NCBI GenBank assembly: GCA_949286645.1
Contig: CASEDN010000131.1
Coordinates: forward strand, 1 to 6,245
Direction of reading: 5' to 3'
Length of the DNA stretch: 6,245 nt
Origin: an uncultured bacterium
GTDB lineage: Bacteria > Bacillota_I > Bacilli_A > RF39 > UBA660
Shown here: positions 1 to 6,200 of the stretch, one piece after another
Numbering within the stretch: the stretch's first letter is position 1
Layout: each line of letters opens with the position of its first letter
Program-made: the position numbers and the translations under genes
The notes under the pieces: model-generated
What the model was told of the DNA's origin: nothing
Database searches by the model: none
What the model saw: only the letters and a program-made list of their open reading frames with translations

Positions 1-426
1 AATACCTATATAATTATCATCATAGTTTTCTCCACTAAAATTCGCTTCAGTCTTTCCTTTTAAAATATAATCAATATTCCTATTTATTAATCCTTTATAA
101 TAACTAGCATTCATCTCTAAATTAACTACTTTATTTTCTACTCTAACAATTATATCTGTAACTTTCTTCTTTTCTTTAGCATTACTTACAGGTAACACTG
201 TATTTTCCAAATGCATATTTTTTCTTATTACTTCTTTATTAATACCTAAAAAATGTTCTAATATTATAATTAAAAATTCACGACTTTCCATAATCAAATT
301 CTTAAAGACAACGTCTTCTGTTGCAGGTAATACTTCTCCTTTTCTTATGAGTTCGTCTCTTAATTTTATCGCTTCTTTTAAATTTATCATTTTTTCTAAT
401 AGTTCTTCATTATATCCTGTGTACAT
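1..426 (-). CDS. Rpn-like PD-(D/E)XK nuclease / putative transposase, 3' end outside window
   Basis: The first 142 codons are visible (MYTGYNEELL...), and the frame is still open at the window edge. ATG at 426-424 follows AAAGGAGAG (439-431) at normal spacing, so the start is well supported. Residues 34-56 (LPATEDVVFKNLIMESREFL) match the N-terminal segment I associate with Rpn/PDDEXK_2 family proteins in gut Bacilli. Residues 88-106 (KVTDIIVRVENKVVNLEMN) match the nuclease core strand pair: D91 would be the first acidic residue and E104 the second, in an E-x-N context where the family usually has E-x-Q. Family members are thought to cut DNA and promote recombination; some act as DNA-degrading effectors. 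The real role of this copy is unknown. It follows the ileS terminator and has its own promoter-like sequence. The call rests on motif recognition by eye; the C-terminal part, needed to judge intactness, is not in the window. Confidence 0.75.
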   Translation of the reverse strand, partial: MYTGYNEELLEKMINLKEAIKLRDELIRKGEVLPATEDVVFKNLIMESREFLIIILEHFLGINKEVIRKNMHLENTVLPVSNAKEKKKVTDIIVRVENKVVNLEMNASYYKGLINRNIDYILKGKTEANFSGENYDDNYIGI

Positions 427-450
427 ATTTCTCTCCTTTCCTAATTAAAT

Positions 451-464
451 ACTTTTCGAAAAGT
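451..464. repeat. 14-bp perfect palindrome upstream of the Rpn-like gene
   Basis: ACTTTTCGAAAAGT is its own reverse complement. It lies between the predicted transcription start and the ribosome binding site of the Rpn-like gene, a position typical of a repressor operator. In such A+T-rich DNA, palindromes of this size also occur by chance, so the operator reading is only a suggestion. Confidence 0.35.
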
Positions 465-470
465 GATTTA

Positions 471-499
471 ACTCTAACATAACAAGAGAATTAAATCAA
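471..499 (-). promoter_or_regulatory. Candidate promoter of the Rpn-like gene
   Basis: On the minus strand TTGATT (499-494) and TAGAGT (476-471) are 17 bases apart, and TGT directly precedes the -10, giving an extended -10 pattern. Each hexamer matches the sigma-A consensus at four of six positions. The predicted start falls near 464. The promoter overlaps an imperfect inverted repeat: GATTTAACTCT at 465-475 against AGAGAATTAAATC at 485-497, with a two-base bulge. Confidence 0.4.
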
Positions 500-519
500 A
501 AAGAGAAAATTGAAAATTC

Positions 520-561
520 AAAAGAAAAACAGGTGGAAAATTACCTCAAAACACCTGTTTT
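520..561 (-). terminator. Rho-independent terminator of ileS
   Basis: On the minus strand AAAACAGGTG (561-552) pairs perfectly with CACCTGTTTT (535-526) across a 16-base loop. The 3' arm runs straight into TTTTTCTTTT (529-520). It lies about 50 bases after the ileS stop codon and before the promoter of the next gene, so it separates the two transcription units. Confidence 0.85.
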
Positions 562-612
562 CTACAATATTCACTCTCATATTAGCTTGAATTTTAAAAA
601 TTCATATAAATT

Positions 613-3600
613 TTATTTTTTTCTTCTTTCTACTTTTAATCCCATCATTAAATCATTAACTGGAATATTTTTATCAAGGCTCTCATCTTTAATAACTTCA
701 AGTGATAAAGTCTCTTCTTTAACATAATTCATATACTTTTCAAGCATTACATCTACAATATCTTCTCCATTATAGTAAAGATTAATTCTATCAGTAATAA
801 CAAAATCAGCTTCTTTTCTAAGACTTTGTACTTTTCTAACTACTTCACGAGCAAGTCCTTCAAGTATTAAGTCATCTGTTAAAGTAGTATCTAACACAAC
901 ACTAATATTACCATTACTAGAGGCACAATATCCTTCTTTATTCTTAAGCGTTGTAATAATCATATCTTCTGTTATTTTTAACTCTTCACCTAAGAACTCT
1001 GTAGTATAATAACCTGATTTAATCTGATTAACATCACCAATATCAAACTTACTAACTAACTCTTGGAAGTCTTTAATATTAGAACCAAACATCTTACCAA
1101 CAACCCTAAAGTTAGGTTTAACAATATAATCCATATAAAGACTCATATCATCTTCATAAACTACCTCTTTAACATTTAACTCTTCTAAGATTATAGATTC
1201 TAGTTCTCCTACTACGCTTTCGAACACTTTAGGAACAATTATAAAGTTAAGAGGTTGCCTAACTTTAATAGACACATCTTCTCTTGCATTACGTCCTAAA
1301 CTACAAATATCACGAACTAAACTCATTCTATTTTCAAGTTCACTAGATATTAAAGTTTCATCCACTTTAGGGAAATCTCTCAAATGAACACTTTTACCAT
1401 CTGTCAAATTACGATAAATCTCTTCTGTAACAAATGGTGTAATAGGTGCTACCATCTCACAAAGTGCAAGTAAAACTTCATAAGTAGTCTGATATACTGC
1501 CTTCTTACTAAGAGTAAGTTCACTATCCCAGAATCTCTTTCTATTACTTCTAATATACCAATTAGAAAAGTCATCATTTAAGAAATCTACGATATAATGA
1601 ACTACTTTATTTAAATCATACTCATCATAAGCTTTAGTAACCAAATCTAAAGTATTATTAAGACGTGATAACAACCATTTATCTGTTATATCTCTATCAA
1701 TAACTGGAACATTATATTCCCTTGGATCTATCTTATCCGCATTAGCATACATCTCAAAGAATGAATAAGCATTCTTAAGAGTTGATAAATATTTAGAATT
1801 AACTTCTTTTAACCCATCATTATCAAATTTAATAGGAGTCCATACAGGAGATACATAAGGTAAATAGAATCTAATAACATCACTTCCAAACTCATTCATT
1901 AAATCAAATGGTTTAACGATATTACCTTTACTTTTACTCATCTTCTTACCATACTTATCAAGCAACAAGTCATTAACTAATACGTTTTTATATGGACTTT
2001 TACCTGTAACAAAAGTAGATATTAACATTAATGTATAGAACCATCCTCTAGTCTGATCAATTCCCTCACTAATAAAGTCTGCAGGAAATTGATCTTCAAA
2101 TAACTCTTTATTTTCAAATGGATAATGATATTGTGCAAAAGGCATAGAACCAGAATCAAACCAACAGTCAATTACTTCACTAACACGACTCATTTCTTTT
2201 CCACATTCTGGACACTTAATATGAATATCATCAACATATGGACGATGTAATTCTATAGTCTCATCTATATCTTCTATAGCTTTTTCCACAAGTTCTTTTC
2301 TTGACCCTATCATTTCTTGATGTCCACAACTACATTTCCACAAAGGTAATGGAGTACCCCAATATCTATTACGAGATATTGCCCAGTCATTCATATTTAA
2401 TAACCAGTTACCAAATCTTTTCTCTCCAACAAAAGATGGATACCAATTAACACCATTATTATTTTTAACAACAGCATCTTTTATCTTAGTTACTTCTAAA
2501 TAATATGAAGGTTTAGCATAATATAAAAGTGGTGTATCACATCTCCAACAATGAGGATAGTTATGAGCCATTTTAATTTTCTTAAATAACTTACCCTTTT
2601 CTTTCAAGTATTTAATAACTTCTATATCAGCATCGAAAACAAACATTCCTTTCCATAATCCTTCAGTATATTTACCATCTTCACCAACAGGATTTAAAAC
2701 AGGTAAATTATATTTCTTTCCTACATTATAATCGTCTTGTCCAAAAGCAGGTGCAATATGAACAATACCAGTACCATCTTCCATAGTTACATAATCATCT
2801 ACTGTAACAAAGAAAGCTTTCTTATCTACTGTTAAACTAGGTATTAACTGTTCATATTCCATATACTCTAGATTCTTACCGCTATATTCTTCTAATACTG
2901 TATATTCATCTCCAAATACTTTAGAGGCTAATTTTTTACCTACAATAAATTTATTACCTTGAGACTCAACAAGTACATACTCTTCTCTTGGATTAACACA
3001 AAGTGCTACATTACTAATTAAAGTCCAAGGAGTAGTAGTCCAAACAAGAAAATATACATCTTCACCTTTTTTCTTCATAGGCACAATAACAGTATTTGCA
3101 GTTACTTCTTTATAACCTTGAGCCACTTCATGAGAAGCAAGTCCAGTACCACATCTAGTACAGTATGGAAGTATCTTATGTCCTTCATAAAACAATCCTT
3201 CATCAAAGAATTTCTTTAGAATCCACCATTCTGTTTCTATATAGTTATTATCATAAGTAACATAAGGATGCTCTAAATCAATAAACTGTCCCATTTCTTT
3301 AGTCAAATCAGAAAAAGCCTTCTCATTTTCCCAAACACTCTCACGACACTTCTGATTAAACTCTTTTATACCATACTCTTCAATATCTTTCTTATTACTA
3401 AAACCAAGTTCCTTTTCTACTTGTAACTCTACAGGAAGTCCATGAGTATCCCAACCTACTTTACGAAGAACTCTATATCCCTGCATAGTCTTATATTTAC
3501 AGAAAGTATCTTTCAAAAACTTAGCCATCATATGATGAAGTCCTGGTTTACCATTAGCAGTTGCAGGTCCATCATAAAAAACAAAGTTTTCCTTACCTTC

Positions 3601-3705
3601 TCTATTATCAATACATTGTTTTAAGATATCCATCTTCTCCCAAGTCTTTAAAATATTCATCTCAACTTCATGAGTCTTACCTTTTTCAAGTTCTTTAAAT
3701 GCCAT
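613..3705 (-). CDS. ileS: Isoleucyl-tRNA synthetase, IleRS2 (eukaryotic-like) type with altered HIGH motif
   Basis: This cytoplasmic class Ia synthetase charges tRNA-Ile with isoleucine using ATP. I place the start at the MAFKELEKG methionine (3705), because AGGAGG sits seven bases upstream. The upstream in-frame ATG at 3741 lies inside the T-box terminator/antiterminator and is unlikely to be used. The 1030-residue length fits the family. Visible landmarks, numbered from that Met: signature motif GLHH at 55-58 in place of HIGH; WDTHGLPVE at 85-93; Cys pair C182/C185; editing (CP1) segments WTTTPWT at 222-228 and GTGIVHIAPAFGQDD at 311-325, with the conserved Asp pair 324/325; CWRC at 386-389; Cys groups at 458/460 and 498/501; KMSKS at 588-592. 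The anticodon-binding helical domain follows (about 675-830), then a C-terminal region. The overall pattern, including PGLHH and the C-terminal form, matches the clostridial/Bacteroidetes-like IleRS2 group. The gene is monocistronic and controlled by the isoleucine T-box just upstream. No frameshift or missing core motif is seen. Confidence 0.97.
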   Translation of the reverse strand: MAFKELEKGKTHEVEMNILKTWEKMDILKQCIDNREGKENFVFYDGPATANGKPGLHHMMAKFLKDTFCKYKTMQGYRVLRKVGWDTHGLPVELQVEKELGFSNKKDIEEYGIKEFNQKCRESVWENEKAFSDLTKEMGQFIDLEHPYVTYDNNYIETEWWILKKFFDEGLFYEGHKILPYCTRCGTGLASHEVAQGYKEVTANTVIVPMKKKGEDVYFLVWTTTPWTLISNVALCVNPREEYVLVESQGNKFIVGKKLASKVFGDEYTVLEEYSGKNLEYMEYEQLIPSLTVDKKAFFVTVDDYVTMEDGTGIVHIAPAFGQDDYNVGKKYNLPVLNPVGEDGKYTEGLWKGMFVFDADIEVIKYLKEKGKLFKKIKMAHNYPHCWRCDTPLLYYAKPSYYLEVTKIKDAVVKNNNGVNWYPSFVGEKRFGNWLLNMNDWAISRNRYWGTPLPLWKCSCGHQEMIGSRKELVEKAIEDIDETIELHRPYVDDIHIKCPECGKEMSRVSEVIDCWFDSGSMPFAQYHYPFENKELFEDQFPADFISEGIDQTRGWFYTLMLISTFVTGKSPYKNVLVNDLLLDKYGKKMSKSKGNIVKPFDLMNEFGSDVIRFYLPYVSPVWTPIKFDNDGLKEVNSKYLSTLKNAYSFFEMYANADKIDPREYNVPVIDRDITDKWLLSRLNNTLDLVTKAYDEYDLNKVVHYIVDFLNDDFSNWYIRSNRKRFWDSELTLSKKAVYQTTYEVLLALCEMVAPITPFVTEEIYRNLTDGKSVHLRDFPKVDETLISSELENRMSLVRDICSLGRNAREDVSIKVRQPLNFIIVPKVFESVVGELESIILEELNVKEVVYEDDMSLYMDYIVKPNFRVVGKMFGSNIKDFQELVSKFDIGDVNQIKSGYYTTEFLGEELKITEDMIITTLKNKEGYCASSNGNISVVLDTTLTDDLILEGLAREVVRKVQSLRKEADFVITDRINLYYNGEDIVDVMLEKYMNYVKEETLSLEVIKDESLDKNIPVNDLMMGLKVERRKK

Positions 3706-3712
3706 AATCTTT

Positions 3713-3718
3713 CCTCCT
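3713..3718 (-). promoter_or_regulatory. Ribosome binding site of ileS
   Basis: AGGAGG, a full match to the anti-Shine-Dalgarno, with a seven-base spacer (AAAGATT) to ATG at 3705-3703. It decides the start in favour of 3705 over the in-frame ATG at 3741. It lies just after the U-tract of the T-box terminator. Confidence 0.9.
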
Positions 3719-3722
3719 AAAC

Positions 3723-3788
3723 AAAAAAATCTATGAATCACAAGGGCGTTAAAAAATCTAACACTGTACCACCTTGGTTCATAGATTT
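3723..3788 (-). terminator. T-box-controlled terminator of the ileS leader
   Basis: AAATCTATGAA (3788-3778) pairs with TTCATAGATTT (3737-3727), and the T-tract runs 3729-3723, only five bases before the ribosome binding site. The 5' arm ATCTAT is also the 3' strand of the Stem III-like hairpin (3795-3781), so these two structures compete. Unusually, the arms enclose the antiterminator instead of using its 3' strand. Confidence 0.8.
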
Positions 3789-3936
3789 TATCTATCTTAT
3801 TAATATAACGGTTTTACCCGGCTTTAACTTATCCTTAAAGCACAACTTGAAAGTGATCCGAAATAAGTTCCTTTATTAATTTACACCAACCATTAACTCT
3901 CTATAAAATTTCCTTATTCCCGTCTTTCGCACTTGT
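3723..3936 (-). promoter_or_regulatory. T-box leader (isoleucine) controlling ileS
   Basis: The minus-strand leader contains the main T-box parts in order. The Stem I 5' side has GCGAAAGACGGGAATAAG; the distal part has AGAGAG and GGTTGGTG; the Stem I 3' side has CTTATTTCGGATCACTTTC. In the specifier loop, AUC (3857-3855) is an Ile codon readable by the GAU anticodon. A linker hairpin CTTTAA/TTAAAG and a GCCGGGTAAAACCG segment follow, then a Stem III-like hairpin ATAGAT-AAA-ATCTAT (3795-3781). The antiterminator (3776-3741) has helices CAAGG/CCTTG and GTGTTA/TAACGC around the bulge UGGUACA. The bulge UGGU (3771-3768) is complementary to the ACCA end of tRNA-Ile, so specifier and discriminator agree. 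Uncharged tRNA-Ile should favour read-through into ileS. Fold details are by eye. Confidence 0.93.
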
Positions 3937-3955
3937 TTTAAATAAAACTAAACAA

Positions 3956-3985
3956 AATATAACACAATTTATATAGTTTATGCAA
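3956..3985 (-). promoter_or_regulatory. Candidate ileS promoter
   Basis: An extended -10, TGTTATATT (hexamer 3961-3956), lies 18 bases downstream of a weak -35, TTGCAT (3985-3980). This would start transcription near 3950, a few bases before Stem I. An alternative uses TTGTAA (3997-3992) with TATAAA (3973-3968). Position relative to the T-box supports a promoter here; which hexamer pair is used is uncertain. Confidence 0.45.
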
Positions 3986-3991
3986 CTGTTT

Positions 3992-4325
3992 TTACAAATG
4001 TTTTGTTATTTTCTTTTCACCAACAATAATATTAGTTTTAAGATCACCTCTCAAAACATCTTATAATTCTGCTTTATTATAATATAAATAACAATTACTG
4101 ATAACAGTCTTATTATATTTAGCATTTTTCTTTAATTATTGATATTTTCTTAAAATAACAGAATCTTTTAAGCATCAGGATACTTATCTAATAATAAGCA
4201 AAACTGATTTAAAAACAATTCAAGTTGTTTTTCTTGATAATCATCCCAATTATATTAGGTATTCTCTCAAACTATCCAATAGTTTGATTTTCTTTCTTTA
4301 CAAAATTAGTTACTTTAGCTACCAT
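3992..4325 (-). pseudogene. Decayed small gene, unknown family (coding-like pieces in several frames)
   Basis: A strong ribosome binding site leads to ATG at 4325, which starts MVAKVTNFVKKENQTIG and stops after 17 codons (TAG ending at 4272). Coding-like sequence continues in other frames. KLLDSLREYLI runs from 4285 to 4250 in a second frame. A third frame from 4254 to 4168 includes NWDDYQEKQLELFLNQF and ends LLLDKYPDA-stop. After that come KRFCYFKKISIIKEK and finally, up to the stop at 3992, YNKTVISNCYLYYNKAEL-stop-DVLRGDLKTNIIVGEKK. The pieces overlap end to start and add to about 110 codons, as expected of one small gene broken by indels and at least one nonsense change. I do not recognise the family. 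The alternative is chance: A+T-rich DNA often gives plausible Lys/Leu/Asn-rich peptides, or the 17-codon ORF may itself be a leader peptide. Confidence 0.45.
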
Positions 4326-4330
4326 AGTTT

Positions 4331-4355
4331 CCTCCTTTAATTAGGACTTATTATA
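4331..4355 (-). promoter_or_regulatory. -10 box and ribosome binding site of the decayed gene
   Basis: A perfect TATAAT (4355-4350) lies just after the T-tract of the preceding terminator, with no convincing -35. AAAGGAGG (4338-4331) lies five bases before ATG at 4325. The ribosome binding site is as good as that of ileS, which argues that a real gene once began, or still begins, here. Confidence 0.4.
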
Positions 4356-4359
4356 TGTT

Positions 4360-4402
4360 AAAAAAAGTAAGAATTCTATCTAATTTGATCTAATTCTTAC
4401 TT
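4360..4402 (-). terminator. Rho-independent terminator of the PP2C-like gene
   Basis: On the minus strand AAGTAAGAATT (4402-4392) pairs perfectly with AATTCTTACTT (4375-4365) over a 16-base loop. A run of T follows (4366-4360). It begins nine bases after the TAG stop of the PP2C-like gene. Confidence 0.8.
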
Positions 4403-4410
4403 CTCTAACA

Positions 4411-5877
4411 CTATTTTTTTATTAACATTGCCCCTGTAACATTATTTGGAAGTGATTTCTTTCTTCTCATAAAGTACGGTATATTGATAACTTGTTTGGT
4501 ATTACTTCCACTAATAGCTTCATCAATAATATTATAAAGAATTTTATCTTTTTCAGAAGTATCAGCAATAAACTTAATTCTCTCATCAGTTAAACAATTT
4601 GTAACACCATTTGTGACTAATAATAATTTATCATACAGATTATTATCAATCACAGATATACCCAAGTTAACTATATCATTTCCCAACACATTATCTTGAG
4701 CATTAAAATAGCTTAACTTACTTTTAGTAATTTTACCATCATTATATATTTGATAGTCTTCATATCTATCATCATCAAGCTGTTCCATATCTGTATCTTT
4801 TAAAGCATAACATTTAGAACTACCAACATTTCCAATAAGAGTATTAGTATGGGTAACTATAGCACAAGTTAAGGTAGTTCCAATACTTTTATCATCTTCA
4901 TTATTTTTTTCCTTTAATATAAGATCTATATCTTGTATAGTTTTAATTAAATCTATTTTTAAAGAAAACAAATCATCAAAGTTAGTCAAATTAAGATTGC
5001 AAAACCAATTCTTTAAATTTTGTATAACAGTTGAAGATAGCATATCCCCTACTTCATTATCATTCATACCGTCAGCTACTGCTAAAAGCTTAATAGAATT
5101 ATCTTTTGGATGACTAATAGCAACAACACTATCATCATTAACATGTGTTTTTGAACCTTTGCCTGATAATGTATATAAATATGTTTCTAAAGCTTTAGGT
5201 CTTATATCTATATTTCTATGCATAAGTATAGGTTGATAAACTATATTAATAAGCTTATCTCTTTCATATTTGACACCTATATTTTTACTTTTCCTTTCTA
5301 CAATATCTGGTTTATTTATTCTATATATATTACCATCAACATTAAAAATTCCTCGTCCTTTATCCACATGAGTAGAGCTAATTACTTCCCCATCTGAATT
5401 AAACTTATAATAAGTATATACAGAATCATCATAACTATTATAACTAAAAAGACCATTATTACCTAAGAAATATTCATGCTCTTTAGTATGTAGTATAAGA
5501 ATATCTTTGAAAGTATCTAATTTGTTAAAAAATTTAGCAACACTAAAATTAAATGGTTCTTCATAAGAATCACTATTAGCACGAGCCATACCTATTAAAA
5601 GACTATTATTAAGTAAAATAGAACTGAAACACTTAACATCCATATTATATATATAAAATGGTTTTTTCTCATTTAAAGTAATTTTTCCCACACTTCTATT
5701 AAACTCTTTTAACAATTGTCTAGAAAGAAAAGGAATTGCATTTTTATCAACATTACAAACAGAATTAAATTTAGATACATCATAATCCAAATAACACTCT
5801 ATTAACTTTTCAGCTCTTTCTAAATTTAATCCATGATTATTAATTTTATCTAATATATTTTTAATATTATTATCCAT
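4411..5877 (-). CDS. PP2C-like Ser/Thr phosphatase domain protein, probably catalytically degenerate, with unknown N-terminal domain
   Basis: The 488-residue protein has no signal peptide or membrane helix, so it is probably cytoplasmic. Residues about 236-488 carry PP2C-family landmarks in the right order: VNDDS (246-250, usual NED), VADGMNDNEVG (267-277, usual ADGMGG), SIGTTLTCAIV (331-341), GNVGSSK (349-355, usual GNxGDSR), a QLDDDRYEDY stretch (366-375, usual LTxDHS region), NVLGND (396-401), LLLVTNG (418-424, usual SDG) and NNVTGAM (478-484, usual DNxT). D269 is kept. The two other core metal positions are N423 and N479, and the GDSR Asp is S353; the first two were checked at codon level (AAT). 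The family removes phosphate from Ser/Thr, often opposite a Hanks-type kinase, but this copy may be inactive or a binding module. Residues 1-235 are unrecognised: a helical start (1-60), then a strand-rich stretch (72-215). ATG at 5877 follows a G-rich ribosome binding site and a good promoter. No kinase gene is visible nearby. Confidence 0.8.
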   Translation of the reverse strand: MDNNIKNILDKINNHGLNLERAEKLIECYLDYDVSKFNSVCNVDKNAIPFLSRQLLKEFNRSVGKITLNEKKPFYIYNMDVKCFSSILLNNSLLIGMARANSDSYEEPFNFSVAKFFNKLDTFKDILILHTKEHEYFLGNNGLFSYNSYDDSVYTYYKFNSDGEVISSTHVDKGRGIFNVDGNIYRINKPDIVERKSKNIGVKYERDKLINIVYQPILMHRNIDIRPKALETYLYTLSGKGSKTHVNDDSVVAISHPKDNSIKLLAVADGMNDNEVGDMLSSTVIQNLKNWFCNLNLTNFDDLFSLKIDLIKTIQDIDLILKEKNNEDDKSIGTTLTCAIVTHTNTLIGNVGSSKCYALKDTDMEQLDDDRYEDYQIYNDGKITKSKLSYFNAQDNVLGNDIVNLGISVIDNNLYDKLLLVTNGVTNCLTDERIKFIADTSEKDKILYNIIDEAISGSNTKQVINIPYFMRRKKSLPNNVTGAMLIKK

Positions 5878-5881
5878 ATAA

Positions 5882-5891
5882 CCCTCCCCCC
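5882..5891 (-). promoter_or_regulatory. G-rich ribosome binding site of the PP2C-like gene
   Basis: The sequence GGGGGGAGGG contains GGAGG at 5887-5883, five bases before ATG at 5877. The run of six G followed by three is striking in such A+T-rich DNA and differs from the plain AGGAGG sites of the neighbours. Confidence 0.75.
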
Positions 5892-5904
5892 TTTAACAGA
5901 GCAA

Positions 5905-5933
5905 ATTATAACACATAATAAGGAAAAAAGCAA
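5905..5933 (-). promoter_or_regulatory. Promoter of the PP2C-like gene (extended -10)
   Basis: A perfect TATAAT (5910-5905) with an upstream TG (TGTTATAAT) lies 17 bases from TTGCTT (5933-5928). Transcription would start near 5898, giving a short leader of about 20 bases. This is the best promoter match in the window. Confidence 0.7.
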
Positions 5934-6120
5934 TAAAAATTTATATATATGTCTATTTTTTATAATTAATAGCACTGCCACTATAGTTTTAATTGCCTTA
6001 TTTCTTTTAAAAACAATAAATAATCTTAGTATATTTATATTCTCTTTTTCTTTATTTATGACTTTTTCATAACTTTATATTTTCACAAATCACTCTCTAT
6101 AATCAAAGTATTAGTTTACT
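5934..6120. other. Intergenic stretch without a recognised gene
   Basis: The whole gene-free right end spans 5878-6245. In this part I see only A+T-rich sequence with homopolymer runs. A minus-strand frame stays open from 6074 to 5850, but it has no ATG or ribosome binding site and crosses the promoter and start of the PP2C-like gene. No RNA gene or repeat is recognised. Confidence 0.5.
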
Positions 6121-6126
6121 TATAAT

Positions 6127-6200
6127 AAAAAGGCACATATTTTTACCTCCAATATTTGTTTAATAACATACATTGTATGATAAGTATCTCTATGTGCCTT
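6127..6200 (-). terminator. Long-loop hairpin with T-tract, ribosome binding site and short ORF (terminator or attenuator of unknown gene)
   Basis: On the minus strand AAGGCACATA (6200-6191) pairs perfectly with TATGTGCCTT (6139-6130), and TTTTT (6131-6127) overlaps the end of the 3' arm, as in a rho-independent terminator. The loop is unusually long (51 bases). It holds a second small hairpin, CATAC-AAT-GTATG (6179-6167), and a perfect GGAGG (6150-6146) seven bases before an ATG (6138-6136) that lies inside the 3' arm. That ATG opens only MCLFIISKLIL and stops at 6103. It may end a transcript from a gene to the right of the window, or be a leader that hides a start codon. No known riboswitch class is recognised. 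Confidence 0.45.

Noticed and set aside
533..727. Plus-strand frame of 64 codons
   Set aside because: It runs over the ileS terminator and antisense to the ileS 3' end, has no ribosome binding site, and its translation has no recognisable family.
3442..3624. Plus-strand frame of 60 codons
   Set aside because: Entirely antisense to the conserved HIGH-motif region of ileS; a shadow of that gene.
3706..3741. Twelve-codon N-terminal extension of ileS starting MIHRFFCLGGKI
   Set aside because: It lies in the T-box terminator and the ribosome binding site, has no ribosome binding site of its own, and the family start at MAFKELEKG has a perfect one.
5850..6074. Open minus-strand frame of about 75 codons ahead of the PP2C-like gene, translating to a hydrophobic stretch
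   Set aside because: No ATG and no ribosome binding site; it crosses the promoter and ribosome binding site of the next gene and ends inside its first codons. The hydrophobic look is expected of T-rich DNA.
6127..6200. Terminal inverted repeat of an insertion sequence
   Set aside because: Only one hairpin is seen, with no transposase and no second copy in the window; a terminator or attenuator explains the T-tract better.
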